Shown here piece after piece: positions 8,175-17,594 of a stretch of 45,717 nucleotides of DNA (within the stretch, counting starts at the first letter, position 1; each line of letters starts with the position of its first letter). Location: the NCBI GenBank assembly GCA_937864465.1, contig CALMJU010000064.1, positions 1-45,717 of the forward strand. The letters run 5' to 3'. The notes under the pieces were generated by a model. That model searched no databases, was not told where the DNA came from, and saw only the letters and a list, made by a program, of their open reading frames with translations. Source of the stretch: an uncultured Acidobacteriota bacterium (GTDB taxonomy: Bacteria > Acidobacteriota > Polarisedimenticolia > Polarisedimenticolales > JAIQFR01). The translations under genes were made by a program, and so were the position numbers.

Positions 8175-9218
8175 CTAGCCGAGGCCCCGCGCGACCTCCC
8201 GGACGGCCCGGATCGCGCGATCGAGGGCGGCGTCGCCGATGTCCAGGTGCGTGACGAAGCGGATCCTGCCGGGTCCCATGCCGCCCGCCAGCACGCCGAG
8301 CTCGCGGAGCCCCGAGACGACCCTTTCCGCGGCCCCCTGCGGCCCCACCCCCGCGATCACGATGTTGGTCCGCACGGCCCCCGGGTCGATCCGGAACCCC
8401 GGCGTCTCCGCGAGGGCCTCCGCCAGCCGCCGCGCGCGCGCGTGGTCCTCATGGAGGCGCTCGACGTTGCGAGCGAGCGCGATCAGGCCGGCCGCCGCCA
8501 GGATCCCCGCCTGGCGCATCCCCCCGCCCATGCGCTTTCGGACGACGCGCGCCTCGCGAACGAGATCCGCGCTCCCGCAGAGCAGCGACCCCGCGGGAGC
8601 CCCGAGCCCCTTCGACAGGCAGAACATCACGGAATCGAATCCCCGAGCAGCCTCGGAAGCCTGCGCCCCGTCGGCGGCCGCCGCGTTGAAGATCCGCGCG
8701 CCGTCGAGATGCACCATCAGGTCCCGCGACCGCGCGGCCGCGATCAGGGCGTCCTTGGCCGCGACCCCCAGCACGACGCCCCCCGCGTGGTTGTGCGTGT
8801 TTTCCAGGACGAGGAGCCGCGCCCGGGCCATGTAGTAGGGACCCGGAGCCGCCGCCGCCGTCACGTCGGACGGGTCGAGGATGCCTCCGCGCCCGCGCAG
8901 GATCCGCGGCACGGCCCCCGACCACGCGGCCATCGCGCCCAGCTCGTAGAGGTAGACGTGAGACTCCGCCTCAAGGAGCACGTCGCAGCCCGGCCGGGTA
9001 TGGAGGTGGATGGCGACCTGATTCCCCATCGTGCCGGTCGGGACGAACAGCGCCGCCTCGGTCCCGATCCTCGCCGCTGCGGCCTCCTCGAGGCGCCGGA
9101 CGGTGGGGTCCTCCCCGTAGACGTCGTCTCCCACCTCGGCCTCCGCCATCGCCCGGCGCATCTCGGGCGTCGGTCGCGTGACGGTGTCGCTCCGGAGATC
9201 CACGAACGCATCGCGCAT
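8175..9218 (-). CDS. ltaE: Low-specificity L-threonine aldolase
   Basis: PLP-dependent cleavage of L-threonine/allo-threonine to glycine and acetaldehyde. The 347-aa product is a fold-type I aminotransferase-like enzyme of the beta-eliminating lyase/threonine aldolase family. It has the start motif [25 protein letters not shown], the LDGAR motif (171-175) and the PLP-binding lysine K203 in [11 protein letters not shown]. The ATG at 9218 has an AGAGGG ribosome site that overlaps the end of hemW, 9 nt upstream, so it is the last gene of the long moxR-bat-hemW run. Its presence there looks like operon hitch-hiking rather than a functional link. Confidence 0.92.
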   Translation of the reverse strand: MRDAFVDLRSDTVTRPTPEMRRAMAEAEVGDDVYGEDPTVRRLEEAAAARIGTEAALFVPTGTMGNQVAIHLHTRPGCDVLLEAESHVYLYELGAMAAWSGAVPRILRGRGGILDPSDVTAAAAPGPYYMARARLLVLENTHNHAGGVVLGVAAKDALIAAARSRDLMVHLDGARIFNAAAADGAQASEAARGFDSVMFCLSKGLGAPAGSLLCGSADLVREARVVRKRMGGGMRQAGILAAAGLIALARNVERLHEDHARARRLAEALAETPGFRIDPGAVRTNIVIAGVGPQGAAERVVSGLRELGVLAGGMGPGRIRFVTHLDIGDAALDRAIRAVREVARGLG

Positions 9219-9227
9219 GGCACCCTC

Positions 9228-10385
9228 TCAGATCAGCTCGGCGAACAGCTCGTTCGAGCGGAGACGCCCGCCGGGAGTCAGCCTCACCCGCTCGCCCTCC
9301 CTCTCCACGACCCCCGCCTCCTCCGCGCGCTCCCACGCTTCCCGGCGGCCCTCCCGAAGGCTCACCCGGTACCGCCGCTCGATCGCCGCGAGATCGACCC
9401 CCTCCCGGAGCCTCAGCCCCAGGATCGCGGCCTCGGCTGCGCGCCGCGCGCCGTCGAACGGCTCCGCCCAGACGACGGGATCGAGCCCCGCGCTCACGCG
9501 CGCGAGGTATCGGTCGAGGTCGATCTCGTTCGCGCGCCTCGCCCCCAGAAGATACGAGTGCGCCCCGAGGCCGAAGCCGGCGTACGGCTCGTCCCTCCAG
9601 TACTTCAGGTTGTGGCGGCTCTCGTGTCCCGGACGCGCGAAGTTGGAGATCTCGTAAAGGCCCAGGCCGGCCCCCTCGAGGACGTCCGCCGCCGCCTCGT
9701 AGGCGGAGACCAGAGCCTCGTCGTCCTGCGGTCCCCCGCGCCCCCTCCGGACCTCGCGCGCCAAGGGCGTGTCCTTGTCGGTCTCGAGGAGATAGACCGA
9801 AACGTGGTCCGGCCCCTCCTCCACGACCCGCCGCACGGCCTCTCCGAACCGCGCGAGATCCTCCCCGGGGAGCCCGCAGATCAGGTCGGCAGCGACGCTC
9901 TCGAAACCGCCCCGCCGCGCCCGGCGAAGCGCCCGGACCGCTCCGCGCCCATCGTGGGGACGTCCCGCCCGGCGGAGGACGGTGTCGTCGAGCGACTGCA
10001 CCCCCACGCACACCCGGGTCACGCCGGCCTCCTCCATGCCCGCGAGCCGCTCGGCGGTCAGGCTCTCTGGGTTCCCCTCGACCGTCACCTCCGCCCCCCG
10101 CGCCACGGCGAAGCGATTCCGCACGGCGGAGAGAAGACGCCCCATCTCCCGGGGCGCGAGGCGCGACGGCGTTCCGCCCCCCACGAAGATCGTGTCGGCC
10201 TCTCCCGGCGCCTCCCCCTGGAAGACGTCGATCTCCGCCTCGATCGCCTCGAGATACGAGGAGATCTCGCCGTCGCGTCCGGCGACCGCCGCGAAGTCGC
10301 AGTAGCCGCAGCGCGACGCGCAGAACGGAACGTGAACGTAGACTCCTACGGAGGGCTCCGGGCACGCCGCAACCGTCCCGCTCAC
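9228..10385 (-). CDS. hemW: Radical SAM heme chaperone HemW
   Basis: Radical-SAM protein formerly called oxygen-independent coproporphyrinogen III oxidase-like; family members bind heme and deliver it to respiratory proteins. The 385-aa product has the cluster motif C22-A-S-R-C26-G-Y-C29 followed by DF, typical of HemN/HemW, then FVGGGTPS, VEGNPESLT, GVQSLDD and YEISNFARPGHESRHNLKYW, which are HemW hallmarks. It has no N-terminal extension like true HemN (about 450 aa), which supports HemW. The GTG at 10385 overlaps the TGA of the upstream BatE-like gene (GTGA); the frame further upstream is a shadow of that gene. Confidence 0.88.
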   Translation of the reverse strand: MSGTVAACPEPSVGVYVHVPFCASRCGYCDFAAVAGRDGEISSYLEAIEAEIDVFQGEAPGEADTIFVGGGTPSRLAPREMGRLLSAVRNRFAVARGAEVTVEGNPESLTAERLAGMEEAGVTRVCVGVQSLDDTVLRRAGRPHDGRGAVRALRRARRGGFESVAADLICGLPGEDLARFGEAVRRVVEEGPDHVSVYLLETDKDTPLAREVRRGRGGPQDDEALVSAYEAAADVLEGAGLGLYEISNFARPGHESRHNLKYWRDEPYAGFGLGAHSYLLGARRANEIDLDRYLARVSAGLDPVVWAEPFDGARRAAEAAILGLRLREGVDLAAIERRYRVSLREGRREAWERAEEAGVVEREGERVRLTPGGRLRSNELFAELI

Positions 10386-11134
10386 ACCCGCCCCACGGCC
10401 GAGGCCGGGACCCATCCGTTCAGGCCGTTCGGAAGGCTGACCTGCAGCCAGCCGGAGCGCTCCTCCCGGATGGACAGCCCCAGCCCCTCGTGCGCCGTGA
10501 ACAGCACCGCGTTGTGCTCCCCGGGTCCCGCCCGGACCTCGATGGAGCTCTCGAGCACGACGGCCACAGGCGCCTCGATCCGCGACCGGGTCGAGAGCCA
10601 CGACGCGCCCACCGCCCCTCCCGCCGCCAGCAGCGCCGCAAGGACCCAGGCCGCCGCAGGAGTCCAGCCCTCGGGCCTCCAGGCGCGAGCCACGATCCAG
10701 GCGCAGGCCGCCCAGAGCAGCACGAGCAGAGCGACCGCCTGGCGGTCGGGACCGAGCCGATCCTGCGCGGCGCGAACCCACCGGACGGGAGCCGCGATCT
10801 CGGGCTCCTCCACGCGGTCGAAGCAGCGAGACCGGACGAGCTCGAGGTTCGTCCGCACATCGGGGTCCCCCGGTGCAAGCCGGGCCGCCCGCTCGAAGTG
10901 GAGAACCGACTCCCCGAGCCGTCCGGTCCGGAAGGCGGCGCACCCCAGGTTGTACTCCACCCGCGCGTCCCGAACCCCGTAGCGCAGGACGCTCCGGTAC
11001 GCCTCCGCCGCCTCGTCGAACCGTCCCGCCTCGTAGGCGGAGTTCCCCCGAGAGAAGATCTCCTCCGGGCTCTCCGCGAGCGACGGCGAGGCCGCCGCCA
11101 GCGCGATCGGCAGGATCCCGGCGAGGAGTCTCAT
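10382..11134 (-). CDS. batE: BatE-like TPR protein with C-terminal SH3 domain
   Basis: Secreted/membrane TPR protein of the Bat (Bacteroides aerotolerance-type) cluster, with family function unresolved. The 250-aa product begins with a signal peptide (about 1-20), has two TPR units (NSAYEAGRFDEAAEAYRSVL; VEYNLGCAAFRTGRLGESV) at about residues 28-95, two membrane spans around 130-175, and a C-terminal bacterial SH3 domain with GLNGWVPASAVGRV. This TPR-TM-TM-SH3 order matches BatE. ATG 11134 overlaps the batD stop (ATGA). It probably forms an envelope complex with the BatA/BatB vWA proteins encoded upstream. Confidence 0.75.
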   Translation of the reverse strand: MRLLAGILPIALAAASPSLAESPEEIFSRGNSAYEAGRFDEAAEAYRSVLRYGVRDARVEYNLGCAAFRTGRLGESVLHFERAARLAPGDPDVRTNLELVRSRCFDRVEEPEIAAPVRWVRAAQDRLGPDRQAVALLVLLWAACAWIVARAWRPEGWTPAAAWVLAALLAAGGAVGASWLSTRSRIEAPVAVVLESSIEVRAGPGEHNAVLFTAHEGLGLSIREERSGWLQVSLPNGLNGWVPASAVGRV

Positions 11135-12966
11135 CGCGAGCGCTCCAGCGCCGTCACGATCTCTCGAGCCTCGCGAAGGACGTCGGCCATTCGCTCCTCC
11201 GCGCGCGACTCGGGGACGAACCGCGCGAAGTCGCACGTCTCCAGGCACGCCCGGAACCTCCCCCGGAGCGGAGCCTCCACGCCCCGCGAGGCGAGGAGCT
11301 CATCCGCGACGTCGTAGGTCAGCCCGGCCGGAGACCGATTGAAGCGGTCCGCGACGTACTCGACGAGGGCGCGCCCCACCTCCTCGTGGAACGAGGCGCC
11401 GTCGGACCGCGCAGCGCGCCGCTCGGCGGCGCGCAGCCGCCTTCGCGCCAGCGCCGCGGCCCGACGGGACCTCGCCAGGCCGAGATCCTTCCGCAGCCGC
11501 GCACGGTGGCGGCCGAGCAGGATCCCCACGGGCAGGGCGAGGAGCGGCACGGCGACGAACGCCAGGAACACCGGGCGGCGATGGATCCCCGGCCCCCTCT
11601 CCGACAGCTCCCCGCGCAGCGGCTTGATGAAGGCGATGTCCTTGCGCTCCGCCCGGATCGCCCCTCTCGCGACCCCGCGTTCTTCCCCCGACGGTTCCCC
11701 GCGCCGCACCACGAGGCTTCCCGGCTCCTCGCGCACCTCTCGGAACGCGCCCTGCGACGGATCGAAGTACGAGAACCGGACGGGGGGCATCCGGACCTCG
11801 CCGGGATGAAGGGGGACGAGCACCCATTCCCAGGTCTTCGTCGAGCGGATTCTCCCGCGCTCGGCCGATACCGACCCCGTCGTCTTCGGCTCGAACACCT
11901 TCACGTCCTGCGGCGCGTCGAGGCTCGGGGCCCGGGCGGTCTCGAGGAGCCCGTCCCCCTCGACCGAGACCCGGAGCCCGATCGCGTCGTCGACTCGGGC
12001 CTCCCTGCGATCGAGGGTGGCACGCACGCGGAACGAGCCCACCGCTCCGCTGAAGTCTTCCGGCTTCCCCTGCTCCGGGAGCGGTTTCACGCGGATGCGG
12101 ATCGGGTCCGTCGTGCGTACGGCGATCGAGCCGCGCCCCTGCAGGAAGAAGTCCTCGAACAGGTCGCCGGTCGAGCGCCGGACCTGGATCTGTCCGGTGA
12201 ACGACGCCACCTCGAGGTCCCCCGCCGACGTCGGAACGAGCACGCGCCGCATCACCGGATACGAGACGTACGGGCGGCCGCCGATCTCGGCGCGCGTCCG
12301 CTCCGCGTTCGGATCGACCGCGACGTCCTCGACCCAGAACCCCTCGAGCGACGGCGGGTCGAGCCACGAGAACCGCTCCACGTCTCCTCCCGCGGCCAAG
12401 AGGACGACCTCGAGGAAGATCGGCTGGCCGATCCACGCCTCCGTCGGCCGGCACTCCGCCCGCAGGAGCACGTCGGCCGGCTCGGCCTGCCGGTCGCGCG
12501 CTCCCGCCCTCGGGTGTCGCTGCGGCCCCGCCGCCGCGCCGGGCCGCCCCCGCACCGCTTGGATCCGGATCGCCTCCGTCCTCATCGTCCTCGAGCCGAC
12601 CCGGACCTCGAGGGAAGGGATCTCCGCCGGCCCCGGGCCCTCGGCAAGGAGCGTGTAGCGGAGGATCACCGAGGCGGAGCGCTGCAGCGACGTTCCCCGC
12701 AGCTCGAACGAGCTGCTCTGGCTCTTGAACGGCCCCGACAGTACGCGGAGGTTCGTCAGCCCTGTCAGGCGATCGATCGAGACGTCCGGGACCTCCGCCC
12801 CCTCGACCGCGACGGCGAGGGCGAACGGCTCCGCGTCGTTCACGGTGGGCCCCGGCTCGACCCACGCCCGCACCCGGAGATCGTCCGCCGCCCGGAGCTC
12901 TCCCCAGGCGCCGCCGACGGCGAGCGCCGCGAGAACCGCTCCGATCCGGAGGTCTCGGCGTGTCAC
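11131..12966 (-). CDS. batD: BatD-like beta-domain membrane protein
   Basis: Large Bat-cluster protein anchored in the inner membrane with a big periplasmic part. The 611-aa product starts with a signal-like segment (residues 5-26), then several immunoglobulin-like beta domains with the family phrases AWVEPGPTVNDAEPF, IGQPIFLEVVLLAAGGDV and PVMRRVLVPTSAGDLEV. A single membrane span (PVFLAFVAVPLLALPVGILL) lies near residue 455, followed by a cytoplasmic helical tail ending about residue 611. GTG 12966 overlaps the batC stop (GTGA). BatD is thought to organise BatA/B/C complexes. A second, shorter BatD-like gene lies at 15723-16700. Confidence 0.8.
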   Translation of the reverse strand: MTRRDLRIGAVLAALAVGGAWGELRAADDLRVRAWVEPGPTVNDAEPFALAVAVEGAEVPDVSIDRLTGLTNLRVLSGPFKSQSSSFELRGTSLQRSASVILRYTLLAEGPGPAEIPSLEVRVGSRTMRTEAIRIQAVRGRPGAAAGPQRHPRAGARDRQAEPADVLLRAECRPTEAWIGQPIFLEVVLLAAGGDVERFSWLDPPSLEGFWVEDVAVDPNAERTRAEIGGRPYVSYPVMRRVLVPTSAGDLEVASFTGQIQVRRSTGDLFEDFFLQGRGSIAVRTTDPIRIRVKPLPEQGKPEDFSGAVGSFRVRATLDRREARVDDAIGLRVSVEGDGLLETARAPSLDAPQDVKVFEPKTTGSVSAERGRIRSTKTWEWVLVPLHPGEVRMPPVRFSYFDPSQGAFREVREEPGSLVVRRGEPSGEERGVARGAIRAERKDIAFIKPLRGELSERGPGIHRRPVFLAFVAVPLLALPVGILLGRHRARLRKDLGLARSRRAAALARRRLRAAERRAARSDGASFHEEVGRALVEYVADRFNRSPAGLTYDVADELLASRGVEAPLRGRFRACLETCDFARFVPESRAEERMADVLREAREIVTALERSR

Positions 12967-13685
12967 CAGTCCCTCTCGCTCTCCGCGGCCTCGGCCTGCG
13001 CGCGCTCGGCGGCCCGCTTTCGGAGCGTCGCCTTCTCCTGCTCGTTCACGGAGTCGAGGAGGCGCTTCGCCTCCTCGGGGCTCATGCGCGGGGCCCCGCC
13101 GTCCCGACGCTCGCGCTCCCGCTCCCCGCGATCCTCCGCCTGCGCGCCCGCCGGCTCCCGGCGCTTCCCTCCTCCCTGCTGCTGCTCCTGCGCCCGCTTC
13201 TCCTTCTCCTTCCGCTGCTCCTCTCCCTCCCCCCCGGAGCCCTTCTCGGGCGGGTTCTTCTTCCGCTCGAGCGCGCTGAGCGCGAGCTCGAGGTTGCGCT
13301 TTGCATCCATGTCGTCGGGGCGCCACCCGAGCGCCTGCCGGTACGCCTGCGCGGCCTCCTCGAAGCGCCCTTCCCGGTAGCGGGCGTTCCCGAGGTTGTA
13401 CGCCGCGGAAGGTGCGAGGGACGGGGCGGCCGACAAGAGCGCGCGTCCGTACTCCTCGCCGGCGCCCGACCAGTTCTCCTGCCGGTACAGCACGTTGCCG
13501 AGATTGTAGTGGAGCTCCGGGGAGTCGGGCGCGGCCGCCTGCGCCTCCGTGTAGGCTCGCAGGGACTCGTCGTACGCCTTCTCCTCGTAGCGCCGGTTCC
13601 CCTGCTCGTTCTTCCGGTGCGCCGTTCCCCCGAGAGGAGACACGATCGCCGCCAGGGCAACGGCCGCCGTCCACGCCCGGATCAC
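12963..13685 (-). CDS. batC: BatC-like TPR protein
   Basis: 240-aa exported or membrane-tethered TPR protein. After an N-terminal hydrophobic segment (about residues 4-22) come three TPR units (GNRRYEEKAYDESLRAYTEA, LHYNLGNVLYRQENWSGAG, YNLGNARYREGRFEEAAQAYRQA) within about residues 28-130. A highly charged Glu/Lys/Gln/Arg-rich low-complexity stretch follows (about 135-200), and the end is MSPEEAKRLLDSVNEQEKATLRKR. That MSPEEAxRLLDxLxxxE end is characteristic of BatC. GTG 13685 overlaps the batB stop (GTGA). The charged linker could bridge partners; this is inference. Confidence 0.78.
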   Translation of the reverse strand: MIRAWTAAVALAAIVSPLGGTAHRKNEQGNRRYEEKAYDESLRAYTEAQAAAPDSPELHYNLGNVLYRQENWSGAGEEYGRALLSAAPSLAPSAAYNLGNARYREGRFEEAAQAYRQALGWRPDDMDAKRNLELALSALERKKNPPEKGSGGEGEEQRKEKEKRAQEQQQGGGKRREPAGAQAEDRGERERERRDGGAPRMSPEEAKRLLDSVNEQEKATLRKRAAERAQAEAAESERDW

Positions 13686-14728
13686 TCGACCGTCCTCCTT
13701 TCCGGGCCGCGGGCCCCGCTCCGCCTCCGGTCCGGAACCACCGTGAGTGCGACCAGCGCCGCGAGCGCTAGGGCCAGCGGAATCTGGAACCGCTCCTCGT
13801 AGCGCGCGCGGAGAACCGTCCCGAACTCCCTCGCGTCCATCGCCGCGACGGCCTGCGCGATCTCCTCGATCTCCGACTCCGCGCCGGTGGCGTCGAAGTA
13901 GCGGCCCCCGCTCTCGACGGCGAGCTCCCCGACGAACTCCTCCTCGAGCCTCGTCGTCACGACCCGCCCCTCGCGGTCCTCCTTGTAGCCGGCGGTCGAC
14001 GGATCGCCGGGCGCCGAGGGGATCGGCGCCCCTCTTCGCGTCCCGTACCCGACCGCGAAGACGGACACCCGCGCCTTCCCGAGCAGGTCGAGGGCCTCCT
14101 TCTCTCCTCCCTCGTGGTCCTCTCCGTCCGAGAAGATGACGAGCACGCGGCTCCGCTCCTCCCCCCCGGCCGCCGGGCCGAAGGCGCGAATCGCGACGCG
14201 AACCGCCTCCGCGAGGGACGTTCCCCGCGCCGGCACCGAATCGATCTCCGCCGCGTCGAGGAAGAGGCGCACCGCCTCCGCGTCGAGCGTCAGGGGGCAA
14301 TCGATCACCGCCTTGCCCGCGAACGTCACGAGAGCGATCCGGTTCCCCGCGAGGCTCTTCACCAGGGAGGCCGCCCCGTGCTTCGCCCGCGACAGGCGAT
14401 CGGGCGAGGCGTCCTGCGCCGCCATGCTCCGCGACGTGTCCAGGGCCAGGACGACGTCGACCCCCTTGCGTGTCACGGGCTCCAGCCGGGTTCCCCACTG
14501 CGGCCGCGCGAGGGCGACGATCCCGGCCGTCGCCGCGACGAGCGCGAGCAGCGCGCGCACGACCCGGAGGTGGGGGTTGACCTCCTCCAGGAACGCCCCG
14601 GCGCGCGCGTCTCCTCCCGCGAAGCGCGCGAGGGCGCGTCGCCGCCCCCTCGCGAAGAGCCAGGCCGCCGCCACGAGCGCGGGCAGGGCCGCCAGGAGCC
14701 AGAGCCGGGCAGGGAACGCGAAGGACAT
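13682..14728 (-). CDS. batB: BatB von Willebrand factor A membrane protein
   Basis: 348-aa inner-membrane vWA protein. Two spans lie at the N-terminus (about residues 8-26 and 57-75), followed by ARPQWGT, then a vWA domain with an intact MIDAS DTSRS at residues 97-101, the T of ARGTS and the D of FSDGEDHEGG. A final span (PLALALAALVALTVV) anchors the C-terminus. The preceding segment FAGGDARAGAFLEEV is usual for BatB. The ATG shares one base with the batA stop (TGATG). It is expected to form a metal-dependent adhesion/assembly module under control of the MoxR ATPase encoded at the head of the operon. Confidence 0.85.
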   Translation of the reverse strand: MSFAFPARLWLLAALPALVAAAWLFARGRRRALARFAGGDARAGAFLEEVNPHLRVVRALLALVAATAGIVALARPQWGTRLEPVTRKGVDVVLALDTSRSMAAQDASPDRLSRAKHGAASLVKSLAGNRIALVTFAGKAVIDCPLTLDAEAVRLFLDAAEIDSVPARGTSLAEAVRVAIRAFGPAAGGEERSRVLVIFSDGEDHEGGEKEALDLLGKARVSVFAVGYGTRRGAPIPSAPGDPSTAGYKEDREGRVVTTRLEEEFVGELAVESGGRYFDATGAESEIEEIAQAVAAMDAREFGTVLRARYEERFQIPLALALAALVALTVVPDRRRSGARGPERRTVE

Positions 14729-15726
14729 CAGGGGATCCTCCGGAGCCTCGTGCCGGCGAGCAATGCCTCGCAGCCCAGGAGAATCGCCGCCGGGAGGAAC
14801 GCCCAGGGGAACAGCTCCGTGTACAGGACCCGGACGCGGCTCTCGATCCGCACCTTCTCGAGCCCATCGATCGTGTCGAACACGCGCCGGAGCCCCTCCG
14901 GATCCGTGGCCCGGAAGTAGCGCCCGTCCGTGACGGACGCGATCCGCCGGAGCAGGTCCTCGTCGAGATCCTCCCGGACCATCACGTATCGCTTGCCGAG
15001 GAGCCCGTCCTCGATCGGATACGGCGCCTCCCCCTCGGTGCCGACTCCCACCGTGTAGACGCGGACGCCCACGGCGCGGGCCGCCTCGGCCGCGTCCTCT
15101 GGGGCGACATGGCCCCGATTGTTCCGACCATCGGTCACGAGCACCGCCACCTTGCTCTTCGCCGGAGAGGTGCGCAGCCGGTTGACCGCCGTCGCGAGCC
15201 CGAGCCCGATCGCGGTCCCGTCGTCCTCCGGGGCGGTGAAGTCCACGGCCTCGAGGAGCTGCCGCAGCATCTCGTGATCCACCGTCGGAGGGCACCGCGT
15301 CGCCGCGATCGCCGAAAACGTGACCAGGCCGATCCGATCGGTCGGCCTCCCCTCGACGAAGTCGCCGACGGTGCTCCGCGCGACCTCGAGGCGGTTTCTG
15401 GGCTGGAAGTCCTCGCATCGCATCGAGCCGGAGACGTCGAGGGCGACCACGATGTCCACGCCCTCCGTGAACACCGTCTCCTGGCGCGATCCCGACTGGG
15501 GCCTCGCGAGGGCCACGACGACGAGCGAGAGCGCGATCCCCCTCGCCCAGGGCCGCGCCGCCTCCAGCCGGGTCCAGGCGGTCGAGCCGATCCCCTCGAG
15601 GTCGGCCGCCCGGGGAAGCGCCAGTCTCGCGTCCCAGCGGGATCTCCGGCGCGCGAGCGTCCAACCCGCGGCCGCGGCGAGCGGCAGCAGGGCGAGGACC
15701 CAGGGAGCGGCGAACCGGAGCGTCAC
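14728..15726 (-). CDS. batA: BatA von Willebrand factor A membrane protein
   Basis: 332-aa paralog of BatB with the same plan: N-terminal spans, ARPQSGS, then a vWA domain with MIDAS DVSGS at residues 97-101 (the same position as in BatB), a Thr in DDGTAIG and VTDGRNNRG, and a C-terminal span (FPWAFLPAAILLGCEALL). The phrase YPIEDGLLGKRYVMVREDLDE, followed by LLRRIASVTDGRYFRA, matches BatA family members. GTG 15726 overlaps the upstream stop (GTGA). BatA and BatB are likely a membrane heterodimer. Confidence 0.85.
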   Translation of the reverse strand: MTLRFAAPWVLALLPLAAAAGWTLARRRSRWDARLALPRAADLEGIGSTAWTRLEAARPWARGIALSLVVVALARPQSGSRQETVFTEGVDIVVALDVSGSMRCEDFQPRNRLEVARSTVGDFVEGRPTDRIGLVTFSAIAATRCPPTVDHEMLRQLLEAVDFTAPEDDGTAIGLGLATAVNRLRTSPAKSKVAVLVTDGRNNRGHVAPEDAAEAARAVGVRVYTVGVGTEGEAPYPIEDGLLGKRYVMVREDLDEDLLRRIASVTDGRYFRATDPEGLRRVFDTIDGLEKVRIESRVRVLYTELFPWAFLPAAILLGCEALLAGTRLRRIP

Positions 15727-16700
15727 GCGGCCCCCTCCTCTCCCGGCTGCGCCGCCTCCTCGATCGGCCGCGTCGCGTCCACGATCCGGTACGCCTCCTC
15801 GACGGCAACGCGCCGGGACCCGAGGGGCGGGACCTCTCGCGCGAACTTCACGCGGTCGGCCAGCCCGAGCAGGGAACGCGCGGCCCGCGTCGCCTCCCGC
15901 GGCGCTCCCGCCTCCTCGAGCGCCGGGGCGACCTCCTCCGTCGTGCTCTCCATCAGATCCGTCCGGAAGCGACCGCCCAGGTACAGCTTGAGGATGCGGG
16001 TCAGCTCCGAGAAGAACTCCGCCGCGTCCCCCGAGCTCTCGCCCCAGCGCTCGAGAAGGGCGGACAGCTCGGCGTAGGCCCACTCGTGCGGCGGCATCCT
16101 GCGGAACGGGTCCTCAGGCGCGGGCACCGCCGCGAGCCGCGAGGAGCAGCGCCGCCACAGCCGCCAGGCGGCGAGAGCGAGCGCCACGATTCCCACGAGC
16201 GCCAGGAGGGCCGCGAACAGCGGCCGGTAGTCGGGAGGGATCACGGCCGGGGGCTTGAGATCCGCGATCTCCGCCTCGCCCGTCTCCTTCCCGAGCACGC
16301 TCTCGATGCGGATCTTCACGGGGGAGGCCGCGACCGTCGCCGGGCCCCCGGGCCCCCGCAGGCCGACCTCGATCGCGGGGACCTCGAGGTCCCCGGTCTC
16401 GAACGCCGCCAGCTTCGCCTTCCAGGTCCAGACCTTCCTCCCGCCCTCCTCGGCGGGCCCTTCCCACGAGGGCTCCGTCACGGAGAACGGCCCGAGCTCC
16501 GTCGGCACGCCCGGGGGCTCGGCCGCGAACCCTTCCGGGGCCTCCACGCGCAGCCGCGCTTCGATCTTGGCCCCTACCGTCGCGACCGCGGGGGTGACGA
16601 CGAGCTTCGCCTCGGGGGGCTCGGCGGCGCGCCCCGCCCACGCCGCGATCGCGACGCACGCGATCGCGGCCAGATCCCGGCCACGGCGTCCGCTCGGCAC
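15723..16700 (-). CDS. Short BatD-like/DUF4381-type membrane protein of the Bat operon
   Basis: 325-aa predicted inner-membrane protein between the DUF58 and batA genes. It has a signal-like segment (about residues 8-26), an extracytoplasmic beta domain with RLRVEAPEGF, TWKAKLAAFETGDLEVP and AIEVGLRG, one membrane span near residue 160 (RPLFAALLALVGIVALALAAW), and a cytoplasmic helical tail with SSGDAAEFFSELTRILKLYL. That layout is usual for the accessory protein found at this position in MoxR/vWA operons and resembles a minimal BatD. The GTG at 16700 is 3 nt after the DUF58 stop. The precise role is unknown. Confidence 0.72.
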   Translation of the reverse strand: MPSGRRGRDLAAIACVAIAAWAGRAAEPPEAKLVVTPAVATVGAKIEARLRVEAPEGFAAEPPGVPTELGPFSVTEPSWEGPAEEGGRKVWTWKAKLAAFETGDLEVPAIEVGLRGPGGPATVAASPVKIRIESVLGKETGEAEIADLKPPAVIPPDYRPLFAALLALVGIVALALAAWRLWRRCSSRLAAVPAPEDPFRRMPPHEWAYAELSALLERWGESSGDAAEFFSELTRILKLYLGGRFRTDLMESTTEEVAPALEEAGAPREATRAARSLLGLADRVKFAREVPPLGSRRVAVEEAYRIVDATRPIEEAAQPGEEGAA

Positions 16701-16703
16701 GCC

Positions 16704-17594
16704 CTACCCTCCTCCGCGGGCGGCGCGTCTCGCGCGCTCGGCGAAGAAGCGGACGAGCGCCCTCTCGTAGGGCTCGCCCGTCGAGAGGTCCAGGCGTTCC
16801 ACGCCCGCGCGCCGGAGGCTCTCGAGAACCCTCGCCCTCCCCTCTTCCGCCCTCGCCGCGTAGGCGCGCCGAACCCCGGCGCTCCCGCCGTCGAGGAGCC
16901 GCATTGCCCCCGACTCGGGATCCCGCGCGGCCACGAGCGCTCCCCCGGGGAGGGCGCTCTCCCGGGGGTCCGAGACAAGCAGGGCGACGACGTCGTGCTT
17001 CCTCGCCAGGACGCGGAGCGGCCGCTCGTATCCTTGCGCCTGGAAGTCCGAGACGAGGAAGACGACGGCCCGCTTCGTCACCACGCGCCGGAGCACCTCG
17101 ATCGCCCCGGCGAGGTCCGTCCCGCGCCCCAGCGTCTCGAGCGCCACGAGGTCGCGGAGGACGCGGAGCGCGTGCTCGCGCCCCCGCCGCGGCGGCACGA
17201 ACCTCTCGATCCGGTCCGTGAACAGCAGGAGCCCCACGCGGTCGCTGTTCCGGATCGCGGAGAACGCGATGAGCGCGGAGACCTCGGCCGCCAGCTCCGC
17301 CTTCTCGCCCCTGCCGGTCCCGAAACGCTGCGAGCCGCTTGCGTCGACCGCCAGCACGACCGTCAGCTCCCGCTCCTCGGTGAACTTCTTGACGAACGCC
17401 CGCCCCATCCTCGCGGACACGTTCCAGTCGATGCTCCGCACGTCGTCGCCCGGCTCGTACTCGCGCACCTCGGCGAACTCCACCCCCCGCCCCCGGAAGA
17501 CGGAGTGGTACGCGCCGGCCAGGCTCTCGTCCACCACGCGGCGCGTGCGGATCTCGAGCCGGCGGACCCGGCGGAGGATCTCCTTCGCGGTCAC
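16704..17594 (-). CDS. DUF58 vWA-like protein
   Basis: 296-aa cytoplasmic protein of the DUF58 family, the usual partner of MoxR ATPases. It shows the family block REYEPGDDVRSIDWN (44-58), followed by ARMGRAFVKKFTEERELTV, and a vWA-like core with DASGS at residues 84-88, which retains a MIDAS-type DxSxS. Later motifs are FSAIRNSDRVGLLLFTD and FLVSDFQAQGYE. The GTG at 17594 overlaps the moxR stop (GTGA). Together with MoxR it probably remodels or activates the BatA/BatB proteins encoded downstream; the client is not identifiable from the sequence. Confidence 0.88.
   Translation of the reverse strand: MTAKEILRRVRRLEIRTRRVVDESLAGAYHSVFRGRGVEFAEVREYEPGDDVRSIDWNVSARMGRAFVKKFTEERELTVVLAVDASGSQRFGTGRGEKAELAAEVSALIAFSAIRNSDRVGLLLFTDRIERFVPPRRGREHALRVLRDLVALETLGRGTDLAGAIEVLRRVVTKRAVVFLVSDFQAQGYERPLRVLARKHDVVALLVSDPRESALPGGALVAARDPESGAMRLLDGGSAGVRRAYAARAEEGRARVLESLRRAGVERLDLSTGEPYERALVRFFAERARRAARGGG

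Noticed and set aside
3781-8178. A 1465-codon plus-strand open frame
   Set aside because: High GC content produces long stop-free shadows; its translation is Arg/Pro/Gly-rich and lies over the GGDEF, meaB and acyl-CoA dehydrogenase genes in other frames.
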